Positions 42,553 through 51,008 of a DNA stretch of 64,000 nt are shown piece after piece. The position numbers were made by a program, and so were the translations under genes. The DNA comes from Oscillospiraceae bacterium (GTDB taxonomy: Bacteria; Bacillota; Clostridia; Oscillospirales; Ruminococcaceae). How positions within the stretch are numbered: the stretch's first letter is position 1; each line of letters begins with the position of its first letter. The notes under the pieces are model-generated. The model was not told the DNA's origin, searched no databases, and saw only the letters and a program-made list of their open reading frames with translations. The DNA is taken from positions 1,612,001-1,676,000 of the forward strand of contig BQOK01000001.1 in assembly GCA_022835495.1 (NCBI GenBank). The letters are read 5' to 3'.

Positions 42553-42700
42553 GGGCGTCGCCCCCTCTCTGTTATTTCTGTGTGCTCATGATAACAAAAA
42601 GGCCGCAAAAAAGCCACCACCCGCCTTTTCCATTTGCGCAACCGCCGGTTGCAGAGCGGGGCCCGGCAGCCAAGCGGGCGGCTGCAAAAGAGGAAAAGCC

Positions 42701-42943
42701 TTACGTTTCGGTGTATTCCAAAAGATCCTGCACGCTGCACCCCAGCACGAAGCACACCCGGGCAAGCACATCCAGATCCAGCTTTTCCACATGGCCCTTG
42801 TACCACTTGTCGACCACCTCGTACCGGGTGTTCACCAGGCGGGCAAGGCGGTTGCGGGTTATACCCCGCGCATCCATCAGCGCGGCGAGCTTTAGGGTTA
42901 CTTTTCCATAACTCTGCATCAACATAACACCCTGTTCCGGCAT
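42701..42943 (-). CDS. Small XRE-family HTH protein
   Basis: An 80-residue regulator with an HTH of the YozG-like type (LAALMDARGITRNRLARLVN, VVDKWYKGHVEKLDLDVLAR, VCFVLGCSVQDLLEYTET). ATG 42943 has GAGGTGA 5 nt upstream; a GTG at 42952 would overlap that site. It lies 148 bp upstream of the membrane-anchored XRE gene on the same strand and may share its transcript. Confidence 0.8.
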   Translation of the reverse strand: MPEQGVMLMQSYGKVTLKLAALMDARGITRNRLARLVNTRYEVVDKWYKGHVEKLDLDVLARVCFVLGCSVQDLLEYTET

Positions 42944-43060
42944 TTTTATCACCTCAGCTTAATCCTACATGGGCCGTTACAGGGTTATAATTCTCATATA
43001 AATAGTTACTATACATACAGTGAAAAATGATGTATAATATCACAAAAGGGGGCGGGGCCG

Positions 43061-43648
43061 GTGGGGTGGCTTGTGTGGTTTGGGTTGGCGGCGGCATCCT
43101 GGCTGGCGCTGTGGCTGATCCTGCGGGGGGTGTATGCAGAGCGTTTGCGCTGCCTGCGCCAGCAGGCGGAACGGTATAAACGTTTGGCGTATACGGACCC
43201 TTTGACCGGGGCGGCGAACCGGCTGGCCTTTGAAGAGCGCCTGGAAGCGCTGAAAAGCGCCGAGGAGAGCGTTGCCATTGCCAGCCTGGACCTGAACGAC
43301 CTGAAAGCCGTGAACGACGCTTACGGGCATGTGGCGGGGGACAGGCTGCTGCGCAAGGCGGCGGGGGTGCTGGCGGCAAGCTGCACCGGCCGGGCCGAGG
43401 TATACCGTGTTGGCGGCGATGAGTTCTGCCTGCTGGCGACGGGGATGCAAAAGCCCTGTGCAGAGCGGCTGTTCAGCCAGCTGGAGGCGGCGCTGCAGCG
43501 GGAGGCTGTGGATATGGCTCTGGGATGGGAGCATTTGGACTGCGCCGCGGCGGGAAGCCTGGAAATGCTGCGCACCCGCAGCGATAAAGCGATGTACCGG
43601 GCCAAGCGGGCCGGGAAAAACGTGGGCAGAGCCGAGGGCGAGGAATAG
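43061..43648 (+). CDS. GGDEF diguanylate cyclase
   Basis: A 195-residue protein with an N-terminal membrane helix (WLVWFGLAAASWLALWLILR, residues 3-22) followed directly by a GGDEF domain (TDPLTGAANRLAFEERLEAL, SLDLNDLKAVNDAYGHVAGD, YRVGGDEFCLL). The GGDEF motif is intact, so cyclic di-GMP synthesis is plausible. The inhibitory RxxD site normally five residues before GGDEF is absent (RAEVYRV). There is no sensory domain beyond the helix. The start is GTG; a TATAAT box lies at about 43034. Confidence 0.88.
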   Translation: MGWLVWFGLAAASWLALWLILRGVYAERLRCLRQQAERYKRLAYTDPLTGAANRLAFEERLEALKSAEESVAIASLDLNDLKAVNDAYGHVAGDRLLRKAAGVLAASCTGRAEVYRVGGDEFCLLATGMQKPCAERLFSQLEAALQREAVDMALGWEHLDCAAAGSLEMLRTRSDKAMYRAKRAGKNVGRAEGEE

Positions 43649-43653
43649 GCAAA

Positions 43654-43689
43654 GCAAGGCCCCCCGCCGGGATCGGCGGGGGGCCTTGC
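43654..43689. terminator. Hairpin between convergent GGDEF and thiT genes
   Basis: GCAAGGCCCCCCGCC pairs with GGCGGGGGGCCTTGC around a 6-base loop. No T-run follows on the plus strand, so termination efficiency is uncertain. Confidence 0.65.
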
Positions 43690-43698
43690 GGTGTTCCC

Positions 43699-44322
43699 TT
43701 ATGCCTGCGGCTGAAAGAGCCGGGGGGCAAGCCTGCACAGGATGACCGCGGCCAACACGGTGAGCACGGCTTCCGGCAGCATGTAGGTGGCGTTGTATAC
43801 CGCGCTGTACAGCCAGCACAGAGCGTTTTCGCCCAGGGAGGAGATGCTTTGGCCCCAGCCGAACTGGGTCATCCACTCAAAGGCATAGCCGTAGTCTTTC
43901 CAGACGATGTAGCCGGACAAAAAGCTGCATAAATACCGCACCAGCGACACCGCCAGCGTGCCCGCGCCCACCCCGAGCAGCCGGTTTTTAAAGGGCTTTG
44001 CCACGACACAGGCCAGGCCCAGCAGGGTAAAGGCGGCGACGTAGTCCAGAAGGATACAGCCCACGACGGCCCCGGTGGTCTGGCAATAGGCCAGGTTTTT
44101 TACGCCCAGCAGCAGTTGGATGAGGCTGTGGATGAAGGCGGTGAGGGTGCCCCATTTGACCCCGTGCCGGAAGCTTACCAGCACGATGGGCAGCGTGCTT
44201 ACCAGGGTGATGGAGCCGCCGTGCGGCAGCTCGAACACCGGGATAAAGCCCAGAATGGTGCCCAGGGCGATCATGAGTGCGCACTCTACCAGCACGCGGG
44301 TTTTGGAGGCGGGTCTTGTCAT
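43699..44322 (-). CDS. thiT: Thiamine ECF transporter substrate-binding protein ThiT
   Basis: A 207-residue, six-helix S component that captures thiamine for an energy-coupling-factor transporter. Recognisable segments are VECALMIALGTILGFIPVFE, HGVKWGTLTAFIHSLIQLLL and the C-terminal MTQFGWGQSIS and NATYMLPE region seen in ThiT/YuaJ. ATG 44322 is taken rather than the in-frame 44355 codon. A TPP riboswitch with terminator lies directly upstream. The ECF module is not encoded nearby. Confidence 0.92.
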   Translation of the reverse strand: MTRPASKTRVLVECALMIALGTILGFIPVFELPHGGSITLVSTLPIVLVSFRHGVKWGTLTAFIHSLIQLLLGVKNLAYCQTTGAVVGCILLDYVAAFTLLGLACVVAKPFKNRLLGVGAGTLAVSLVRYLCSFLSGYIVWKDYGYAFEWMTQFGWGQSISSLGENALCWLYSAVYNATYMLPEAVLTVLAAVILCRLAPRLFQPQA

Positions 44323-44354
44323 AGCAGATCTACGACCTTTCAAAAAATAGTACA

Positions 44355-44402
44355 TAAAAACAAAACAGCGCGCCCCATGTGCACAAACACACAGGGCGCG
44401 CT
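44355..44402 (-). terminator. Riboswitch-controlled terminator of thiT
   Basis: On the minus strand AGCGCGCCC (44402-44394) pairs with GGGCGCGCT (44375-44367), followed by GTTTTGTTTTTATG. It sits between the TPP aptamer and the thiT start, so thiamine pyrophosphate binding should favour this stem and stop transcription. Confidence 0.85.
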
Positions 44403-44419
44403 TTCAGCGTTCCTTATCC

Positions 44420-44520
44420 TCAAACTTCCTACGCCGGCATTACCCGGATCAGGTTCAAGGTGACCCAGAGCTGCAATTTGCCCTGATCTCAGCCGGGGAT
44501 GGCCCCCAGCGCCCCTGTTT
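44420..44520 (-). promoter_or_regulatory. TPP riboswitch (THI element)
   Basis: On the minus strand the conserved elements appear in order: GGGGGCCATCCCCGGCTGAGA, with the invariant CUGAGA, then ACCTTGAACCTGATCCGGG, and TAATGCCGGCGTAGGAAG. This matches the TPP aptamer core. It precedes the thiamine transporter gene thiT. Confidence 0.95.
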
Positions 44521-44560
44521 TTATGTCCGCGACCAGTATAAGCCGGGCGGGGCGGGTTTG

Positions 44561-45235
44561 TCAAGCCTTTTGCAGCTCTTTTTCGGCGGCCTGGGCCGCG
44601 AGCAGGGCCGTGCCGGTTTTGCACACGCCGGCCAGGCAGCAGGCCGCACAGTTGGGCCTGCGGGCGTCGCACACGGCGCGGCCGTGGAGCACGAACCGGT
44701 GGCACAGATCGTTGCCCTCTTCGGGAGGAATGATCTTCCACAGGGCCATCTCGACCTTTTTGGGCTCCCTGATGTCGTCCACCAGGCCGATGCGGTTGAC
44801 CAGGCGGATGCAATGGGTATCGGTGACGATGGCGGGCTTGCCGAACACATCGCCCATGATGAGATTGGCGCTTTTGCGGCCCACGCCGGGCAGGCCCAGC
44901 AGCGCATCGAAATCATCCGGGACCTGGCAATTATATTCATCGCGCAATTTGCGCATGCACAGGCTGATATCCCGCGCTTTGGAGCGGCCCAGGCCGCAGG
45001 GCTTTACAATGGCCTCGATCTCTTCCGGGGTGGCATCCGCCAGGGCCTTTACGCCGGGATACTTTGCGAACAGCTCCTGCACCACGATGTTCACCCGCGC
45101 GTCGGTGCACTGCGCGGCCAGCCGAACCTCCACCAGGAGCTGCCAGGCGTGCTCGTAATCCAGCGTGCATTCCGCCAGGGGGTATGCCTGCTTCAGGCGC
45201 CCGATCACTTCCAGTGCCAATGCCTTTTTGGTCAT
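44561..45235 (-). CDS. nth: Endonuclease III
   Basis: A 224-residue DNA glycosylase/AP lyase that removes oxidised pyrimidines. The helix-hairpin-helix is LLGLPGVGRKSANLIM (about 112-127), which contains the catalytic Lys, and the catalytic Asp lies in VTDTHCIRLVNRIGL (about 140). The C-terminal 4Fe-4S loop has the C-x6-C-x2-C-x5-C spacing in CDARRPNCAACCLAGVC. Size and motifs are standard. It is convergent with nothing and lies between thiT and the ATPase gene on the same strand. Confidence 0.95.
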   Translation of the reverse strand: MTKKALALEVIGRLKQAYPLAECTLDYEHAWQLLVEVRLAAQCTDARVNIVVQELFAKYPGVKALADATPEEIEAIVKPCGLGRSKARDISLCMRKLRDEYNCQVPDDFDALLGLPGVGRKSANLIMGDVFGKPAIVTDTHCIRLVNRIGLVDDIREPKKVEMALWKIIPPEEGNDLCHRFVLHGRAVCDARRPNCAACCLAGVCKTGTALLAAQAAEKELQKA

Positions 45236-45282
45236 GTTTATCCCTCTTTTATGAGCTTTTACGGCAATTATAGCATGGATTC

Positions 45283-47931
45283 TTATTTATTGCAATCGGC
45301 AGTTTTGCGCCCGCGGGAGCAAAGAAAAACGCGCAGGGATTTGAGGAGCTGGATGAGGGCGGTGGGGGCAAACGCAAGGCCCGCCACCTGGGCCAGCTGC
45401 GCGCCGGTGAGGGGGACGGCCAGGAACAGCGTGCGCAGGCCGGGCAGGAACAGCACGGCTGCCAGCAGGGCCACCCCGCCGCCGAACGCCAGCAGGGAAA
45501 GGCGGTTGCCGCGAAAGCCAAGCCGGAAAAGCGGCTCGGGGCCGCGGCAGCTGAACCCGTGGAACAGGCGCGCCAGGGTGAGGGTGGCAAAAGCCATGGT
45601 GCTGGCCAGGGCCGCGCTGCCGCCCTGATACCCCAGGTAAAAAGCGGCCAGGGTGGCCGCCGCAATGAGCAGCCCCTGCCCCAGGACGGTGAGGAGCAGC
45701 GGCCGGTCTAGAAGGGGGCGGGTGGGATCGCGGGGGGGCTGGTCCAGCAGGCCGGGCCGGGCGGCCTCGGTGCCGATGGCGATGGCGGGCAGGCTGTCGG
45801 TAAGAAGGTTGATGAACAAAAGGTGGACCGGCGCGAAGGGGGCGGGCAGGGAGGCAAACGAAGCGTAAAGCACGGCCAGGATGCCGGCCGTGTTGCCCGA
45901 GAGCAGAAACTGCACGGCGTTTTTGATGTTTGCGAACACGCCCCGCCCGTTGACAACCGCCTTTACAATGGTGGCAAAGTTGTCGTCGGCCAGGATCATG
46001 GAGGCTGCGTCCTTGCTGACCTCGGTGCCGGTGACGCCCATGGCGACGCCCACGTCGGCCCGCTTTAAGGCGGGGGCGTCGTTCACGCCGTCGCCGGTCA
46101 TGGCCACCACACAGCCCCGGCGCTGCCAGGCCTCGACGATGCGGATCTTGTGCTCGGGGGCCACCCGGGCATAGACCGAGATGCGGGGCAGGGCTTCGTC
46201 CAGCTGGGCGTCGCTCATGGCGTTCAGTTCGGCGCCGTCCAGCGAGAGGTCACCCTGGGCGGAAATGCCGATCTGCCGGGCAATGGCAGTGGCGGTGACC
46301 TTGTGGTCGCCGGTGATCATGATGGTGCGGATGCCGCCTCGTTTTGCGTCGGCCACGGCCTGGATGCTTTCGGGGCGGGGCGGGTCCATCATGGAGACAA
46401 GCCCGGCGAAGGTGTAGCCCTGCTCGTCTTCCAGGCGCAGGGGGCCGGCCTGGGGCAGCGGGCGGAAACCGAAGGCGAGCACCCGCAGGCCCTGCCCGGA
46501 AAAGGCGTTGTTGGCCCGGGTGATGCGCTGCAGCCATTCCTCGGTGAGGGGAACGGGGCCCTGTGCGGTGAGCACGTGGGTGGAGCGGGCCAGCAGCACG
46601 TCCATGGCGCCCTTGGTGTAAAGGGTGGGAACGCCGCCCACAAGGAACAGGGCGCTCATGAGCTTGCGGTCAGAGTCGAAGGCCAGCTCTTCCAGGCGGG
46701 GATGCGCGGCGCGCAGGGCCGCAGCCGGCCGGCCCACGGAATCGCCCCAGCGCACAAGGGCGATTTCGGTGGGATCGCCCACGGCGCCGCCGTCCGGATT
46801 GAGGGTGGCGTCGCAGGCCAAAAGCGCGATGTCCAGCAGGCGGCTTTGAGCGGCGTTTTGGGTTTGGAGCGCGGAGCAGGGGAGCAGCTCGCCCCCCACC
46901 CAGGCCTGCTGCACGGTCATGCGGTTCTGGGTCAGGGTGCCGGTTTTGTCGGAACAGATGACCGAGACGCTGCCAAGGCTCTCGACCGATTTCAGGTCTT
47001 TCATGATGGCGTTTTGACGGGCCATTTTTTGGGTGCCCAGGGCCAGCACGATGGTCACGATGCTGCCCAGCGCCTCGGGGATGGCCGCCACGGCAAGGGC
47101 CACGGCGAACATGAGCGAATCCACCAGACCCAGCTGGCCGCGAAAGAAGGACAGGGCGAACACCAGCGCGCAGATGGCGAGGATCACGGCCGCCAGCTTG
47201 CCGGAAAAATCGTCGAGGCTTTTTTGCAGGGGGGTCCTGCGCTGCTGGGTCTGCCCCATCAGCCGGGCAATGCGGCCCAGCTCTGTATCCATGCCGGTGG
47301 AGGTGACCAGCATGACCGCGCGGCCGTAGGTTACCAGCGAGCCGGAAAACACCATGCATTTTTGGTCGCCCAGGGGGGGCTGGCCGCCGCTGAGGGCCTG
47401 CACGTTCTTTTCCGCCGGCTCGGATTCGCCGGTGAGAGAGCTCTCGTCCACCTTGAGGGAGTGACATTCCAGCAGCCGGCCGTCTGCCGCCACCAGGTCG
47501 CCCGCTTCCAGAAAAACGATATCCCCGGGCACCAGGCGGGGCGAGGGGAGTTCGACCCGCTCACCGCCCCGCAGCACCTTGGCTGTGGGGCTGGAAAGGG
47601 CCTTGAGGCTTTCCATGGAGCGCTCGGCCTTGAAATACTGCACGGTGCCCAGCGCCGCGTTGAGCAGCAGCACGGCAACGATGACAAGGGTGCTTTCGCC
47701 GCCGCCGGCCGCCAGCGAAATGAGGGCCGCAAGGATCAAAATAATCACCAGCAGGTCTTTGAATTGCTCAAAGAATACCTGAAGAGGACGTTTTTTCCTG
47801 CCCTCGGCAAGCTGGTTTGGGCCGTGTTCTTCCAGGCGCCGGGCGGCTTCGGCAGCGGCCAGGCCGCCTTCGGAAGCCCCCAGCCGCTCCAGGGCCTGAG
47901 CAGGGGTGAGTTCATACAGCTCTTTTTTCAT
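45283..47931 (-). CDS. P-type (P2A) cation-transporting ATPase, Ca2+ or Mn2+
   Basis: An 882-residue pump with the cation ATPase N-terminal segment, TGES-type loop SSLTGESEPAEKN, phosphorylation site CSDKTGTLTQNRM, and hinge TGDGVNDAPALKRADVGVAM. Helix M4 carries AAIPEALGSIV, like Listeria LMCA1-type calcium pumps rather than the PEGLP form. ATG 47931 is chosen; a longer frame to 48069 would translate the leader. A candidate yybP-ykoY riboswitch and terminator lie upstream, which points to manganese-responsive control and possible Mn2+ export. Confidence 0.9.
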   Translation of the reverse strand: MKKELYELTPAQALERLGASEGGLAAAEAARRLEEHGPNQLAEGRKKRPLQVFFEQFKDLLVIILILAALISLAAGGGESTLVIVAVLLLNAALGTVQYFKAERSMESLKALSSPTAKVLRGGERVELPSPRLVPGDIVFLEAGDLVAADGRLLECHSLKVDESSLTGESEPAEKNVQALSGGQPPLGDQKCMVFSGSLVTYGRAVMLVTSTGMDTELGRIARLMGQTQQRRTPLQKSLDDFSGKLAAVILAICALVFALSFFRGQLGLVDSLMFAVALAVAAIPEALGSIVTIVLALGTQKMARQNAIMKDLKSVESLGSVSVICSDKTGTLTQNRMTVQQAWVGGELLPCSALQTQNAAQSRLLDIALLACDATLNPDGGAVGDPTEIALVRWGDSVGRPAAALRAAHPRLEELAFDSDRKLMSALFLVGGVPTLYTKGAMDVLLARSTHVLTAQGPVPLTEEWLQRITRANNAFSGQGLRVLAFGFRPLPQAGPLRLEDEQGYTFAGLVSMMDPPRPESIQAVADAKRGGIRTIMITGDHKVTATAIARQIGISAQGDLSLDGAELNAMSDAQLDEALPRISVYARVAPEHKIRIVEAWQRRGCVVAMTGDGVNDAPALKRADVGVAMGVTGTEVSKDAASMILADDNFATIVKAVVNGRGVFANIKNAVQFLLSGNTAGILAVLYASFASLPAPFAPVHLLFINLLTDSLPAIAIGTEAARPGLLDQPPRDPTRPLLDRPLLLTVLGQGLLIAAATLAAFYLGYQGGSAALASTMAFATLTLARLFHGFSCRGPEPLFRLGFRGNRLSLLAFGGGVALLAAVLFLPGLRTLFLAVPLTGAQLAQVAGLAFAPTALIQLLKSLRVFLCSRGRKTADCNK

Positions 47932-48002
47932 TACACTGCGCTCCTTTTCTTTTGACAGGATGGGCAAAACCCGGGCGGAAAACGCGGCGGAAAAAGAAAA
48001 AA

Positions 48003-48049
48003 GACCTTCCGCCAGCGAATCTGCCCAAAGCAAACGCTGCCGAAAAGTC
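48003..48049 (-). terminator. Riboswitch-controlled terminator before the P-type ATPase
   Basis: On the minus strand GACTTTTCGGCAGCG (48049-48035) pairs with CGCTGGCGGAAGGTC (48017-48003), followed by TTTTTTCTTTTTC. The 5' arm overlaps the CAAGAC end of the aptamer, so aptamer folding and terminator formation are mutually exclusive. Confidence 0.8.
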
Positions 48050-48130
48050 TTGTTACCGCAAAACGGCACGCCCTGCCAGGCCCCAAAGAAGCCGTGATGT
48101 TGGCAAAGCGTCGTGAACTACTCCCTTTTC
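48042..48130 (-). promoter_or_regulatory. yybP-ykoY manganese riboswitch candidate
   Basis: On the minus strand the leader contains AAAAGGGAGTAG near its start, then GACGCTTTGCCAACATCACGG, and ends GCGGTAACAAGACTTTT. These match the conserved yybP-ykoY blocks (GGGAGUAG, the CAACAU-type internal loop and the CGGUAACAAGAC 3' end). The element is placed exactly between a consensus promoter and a P-type ATPase, a known genomic context of this Mn2+-sensing class. Confidence 0.85.
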
Positions 48131-48140
48131 AACTGGCTCC

Positions 48141-48169
48141 ACTATACCCCAACGGGAAGGCAAAGTCAA
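48141..48169 (-). promoter_or_regulatory. Promoter for the riboswitch and ATPase transcript
   Basis: On the minus strand TTGACT (48169-48164) and TATAGT (48146-48141) are separated by 17 bp. Transcription would start near 48134, right at the aptamer 5' end. Confidence 0.82.
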
Positions 48170-48239
48170 CACAAAAAGGGCAGAACGGCCATATTTTACA
48201 GGGATTTCACAATCCGGCCCACCGGCGGGCGGAACACAG

Positions 48240-48258
48240 CTTCAATTCGCAAAGTAAA
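48240..48258 (+). repeat. Left terminal inverted repeat of the transposon
   Basis: CTTCAATTCGCAAAGTAAA, an exact reverse complement of 52068-52086. It is preceded by the target duplication GAACACAG at 48232-48239. Confidence 0.93.
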
Positions 48259-48266
48259 ACGGGCTG

Positions 48267-48304
48267 TTATAAAACGGTGTAGAATATTCTACACCGTTTT
48301 ATAA
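48267..48304. terminator. Perfect 38-bp palindrome (19-bp arms, no loop)
   Basis: Positions 48267-48285 (TTATAAAACGGTGTAGAAT) are the exact reverse complement of 48286-48304. It starts 8 bp inside the left TIR and 44 bp after the lipoprotein stop, so it can terminate that operon (CCGTTTTATAA arm) and also block read-through from outside. Confidence 0.75.
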
Positions 48305-48347
48305 GTTACAGCAAAGTTTTAGTCACTTCACTAGAAAGATTGTTTGT

Positions 48348-48812
48348 TTAGGTCGAAAGGTATTCCGCTCCGATTATTTTTGCTACTTCTTTGCCGCTTA
48401 CTACATCAAAAGTTATTTCAGAGTCTTTAAGCACCGCTTTTTTTCCTTCCGCAGATAATGATTCTAATGTTTCGTATATATTTGCTATATCAAGAAAGTT
48501 GCTAGAGTCACTATCCCAATATACAGTATCCATACCTGGTGCTATCATGATTTCAATAGTATGTTTTCCGTTATATGCGCCATATCCGTTTTTAGCATCG
48601 CATCTCATGGAAATAACCTGTGAATCATTGGCGAAATTTTCTACGATAATATCTCCATATATTCGCATGGAAGCTGGGTCTTTCAAGTCGTTTTTATAAA
48701 CATTGATTGCGTCGATATATTCTGACGGCACTTTCCCGGCGCAAGAAGAAAGTCCCATAAGTAATATTATCATTGTCAGAATACAAACTAGTTTTGTTGT
48801 GGTTGCTTTCAT
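48348..48812 (-). CDS. Transposon-encoded lipoprotein of unknown function
   Basis: A 154-residue protein with a lipoprotein signal (KLVCILTMIILLMGLSSCAG, lipobox LSSC, lipidated Cys at about residue 24). The mature domain is small and mixed (YIDAINVYKNDLKDPASMRI, AKNGYGAYNGKHTIEIMIAP). ATG 48812 is chosen because no ribosome site precedes the ATG at 48839. It is the last gene of the transposase-membrane protein-lipoprotein series. Codon use is AT-rich like the whole element. Confidence 0.75.
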   Translation of the reverse strand: MKATTTKLVCILTMIILLMGLSSCAGKVPSEYIDAINVYKNDLKDPASMRIYGDIIVENFANDSQVISMRCDAKNGYGAYNGKHTIEIMIAPGMDTVYWDSDSSNFLDIANIYETLESLSAEGKKAVLKDSEITFDVVSGKEVAKIIGAEYLST

Positions 48813-48914
48813 TTTGCACTTCACTTTTCGCCTCTCCATTCTAATTTATAGATATGCTTTTACAGTGGTAATTTCTGTGTTTCGACAACGAGATTTTTAG
48901 TTACCCTATAAATA

Positions 48915-49571
48915 TTAATCATCATAATGAACAAACAAACCTGATTCGGCCACATAGTCATGCCACCATATATATATTCGCTGAATTTCAAATCCCGATA
49001 AATCGTATTTTTTGCTCAACACATTTTGCGCATATTTTTCAACTTGGTTTGTACTCATATCAAGAGCATGTTCATATGCTATATCAGCATAATCATTCCA
49101 TATTTCTTCTGCCAATGTAAAATAATTGGAAAAGTCAGATGCCATTTGTCCCGAATCTTTATAATCTTCTACTTCTAGGCTAATTGCATCAAGTAAAAAA
49201 TCTTCTAATTCTTTAAACGGGATTTGTTTCATCTTTGAATGTGCTTCTAACACTTTTTGGTATTTTTCCTCATTTTCTTGTGCTTTAATCGCTGAATAAC
49301 TTGCCTCATAAAAAACCGAAGTATCTTTATAATTCCTTATTTCGGCACGACTTATAATATGTAAAACTTCTTGATAATTATTGGCCTCAAAATACTCTTT
49401 CATCAGTATATAATTTTTTTCGCAACGCACACTCGAAATAATCCATAGAACTATTATACCGGCAAACAATATGGAAGGTATAACAGCAAAAATTATTTTT
49501 TTTCTTTTTTCTTTACGCTCTTTAAATAAAACTTCTGAATTTTCCAATTCAACATTTTCAGTTTCAGACAT
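48915..49571 (-). CDS. Transposon-encoded single-pass membrane protein
   Basis: A 218-residue protein with a charged N-terminus (KERKEKRKK), one membrane helix (IIFAVIPSILFAGIIVLWII, about residues 26-45) and a helical extracytoplasmic domain with TPR-like short helices (MKEYFEANNYQEVLHIISRA, YKDTSVFYEASYSAIKAQEN). AGGAGGG precedes the ATG. It begins 18 bp after the transposase stop, so the two are probably co-transcribed. No family is recognised. Confidence 0.8.
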   Translation of the reverse strand: MSETENVELENSEVLFKERKEKRKKIIFAVIPSILFAGIIVLWIISSVRCEKNYILMKEYFEANNYQEVLHIISRAEIRNYKDTSVFYEASYSAIKAQENEEKYQKVLEAHSKMKQIPFKELEDFLLDAISLEVEDYKDSGQMASDFSNYFTLAEEIWNDYADIAYEHALDMSTNQVEKYAQNVLSKKYDLSGFEIQRIYIWWHDYVAESGLFVHYDD

Positions 49572-49589
49572 TCAATATCCCTCCTAAAC

Positions 49590-50972
49590 CTATAGCTCGC
49601 CCAAGACTTCTTCTATTGTTGGCTTGATGGTTTTATCGCACTCCGCATATAGTCGTAGCAGCTCTACCAGACTGAAAATCCCAAAGTAGTATCCAGCGTA
49701 CAGAACAACATATCCAAGCAACCTTGGTGTGTAGTTTTTCAGCACAACCGGTAGGGAACGCCCAGCAAATGCTTCCCCGTCTGGAAGCATGGTATAAAGC
49801 TGGAAGAACAGGTATCCAAAGAGCACACACACGATATGGAAGCAGATAACATTGAACTGTGTACTTTTAAAATCTTCAATCTTCCAGAACTCCTTGAGCT
49901 GTCGATAATCTTCTTCAATTTCAGGCCGTAACTCATATATTTTTACAATTTCCCTGGCTGATTTTCCAAGGTCAGTAGTAACAAACACAAAGTATTGGTT
50001 CGTTTTTGTATCCCACACGACACACCCATTCAGGTCAACATCCTCGGCTGGGTTGTCACTTTCCCATAGGCCGCCGATATTCTTCACCAATGTAATTCGC
50101 TGTTGCGGTCGTTTCTTGTTTGGATGTGCTTCCCATTTGTTTTGTTCCGTAGCAACTTGAACGGCAAATTTATATGCTGTCATGTTCCTTTTTAAGGGGA
50201 TATAAGTATCTACCTCACGAACATTTTTCATGTCGTTTAGAGTTTTTCTGGAAAGGAATCCTCTGTCGTTTATAAGAATATCCCCTGGATTTAGTACAGG
50301 CGTATATTTCAGAACTATGCTTCCAAAGGTTGAGTCTGGCATATTTAATGGAGCAACAAAAAATTCTTCAATTACTCCACTATCTTTATAAAGGCCGCGC
50401 ATTGTTAACATGCTATAGCCCCGCGCCGTATCGCCATATTTGTTAACCCCAACTCCCGAATTTTCATAACGAGAATTGTTCAGGTTCACTTCCAAGGGAG
50501 TACAATCCAAAATATGAATGTTGGGAGCAGCACCCAATGCGGGAATAATTTGTTGCTGAACTGTTCTTCTATAGGCGTCAATCATTTCGGTCCAGCTATA
50601 TTTGTTTAAAAGGAAGCGCAGACTTCCTTCCCGCATAAGACCCGAATATATGCCTCCTGGGTCATAGAGCGTATATCCAAGTTCAGCAAGTGTTCTGTGG
50701 TCTGTAATCGCAAATGGAATGTCGGACAGACTGGTTCGTACTTTCATCTTTGCGGCAATCGCAGAAGCCCATATCAGATTGAAAGGAATGGTGATATTGT
50801 CTGCTCGTTTATCACGAATTTGCGTATCAAGACATTGAAGAACACCGTGTTTGTACATCGACAGAATAATTTCATCAACCAAGTTTGTAGAGCTTAATGC
50901 GGCAGCATCCAGCTTCCCCTGCCGCACTAAAGCAAGTACCGATTCCTTATCGTTTTTACATACCCGAATCAT
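49590..50972 (-). CDS. IS4-family-type transposase
   Basis: A 460-residue DDE transposase. The first Asp is in HILDCTPLEVNLN (about residue 155), the second in DILINDRGFLSRK (about 238), and the Glu is in the YELRPEIEEDYRQLK block. That block carries the Y-x2-R-x3-E-x6-K signature of IS4. The N-terminal ~90 residues are helical. It is the only transposase in the element and is presumed to move it. The promoter gap to the XRE gene has an inverted repeat that could control both. Confidence 0.88.
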   Translation of the reverse strand: MIRVCKNDKESVLALVRQGKLDAAALSSTNLVDEIILSMYKHGVLQCLDTQIRDKRADNITIPFNLIWASAIAAKMKVRTSLSDIPFAITDHRTLAELGYTLYDPGGIYSGLMREGSLRFLLNKYSWTEMIDAYRRTVQQQIIPALGAAPNIHILDCTPLEVNLNNSRYENSGVGVNKYGDTARGYSMLTMRGLYKDSGVIEEFFVAPLNMPDSTFGSIVLKYTPVLNPGDILINDRGFLSRKTLNDMKNVREVDTYIPLKRNMTAYKFAVQVATEQNKWEAHPNKKRPQQRITLVKNIGGLWESDNPAEDVDLNGCVVWDTKTNQYFVFVTTDLGKSAREIVKIYELRPEIEEDYRQLKEFWKIEDFKSTQFNVICFHIVCVLFGYLFFQLYTMLPDGEAFAGRSLPVVLKNYTPRLLGYVVLYAGYYFGIFSLVELLRLYAECDKTIKPTIEEVLGEL

Positions 50973-51008
50973 AATTACACCCCCCTTTGTTCACTATAAG
51001 TATAACAT

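Noticed and set aside
46150-47955. A 601-residue plus-strand ORF opposite the P-type ATPase
   Set aside because: Antisense shadow; the minus strand carries DKTGT and TGDGVNDAP.
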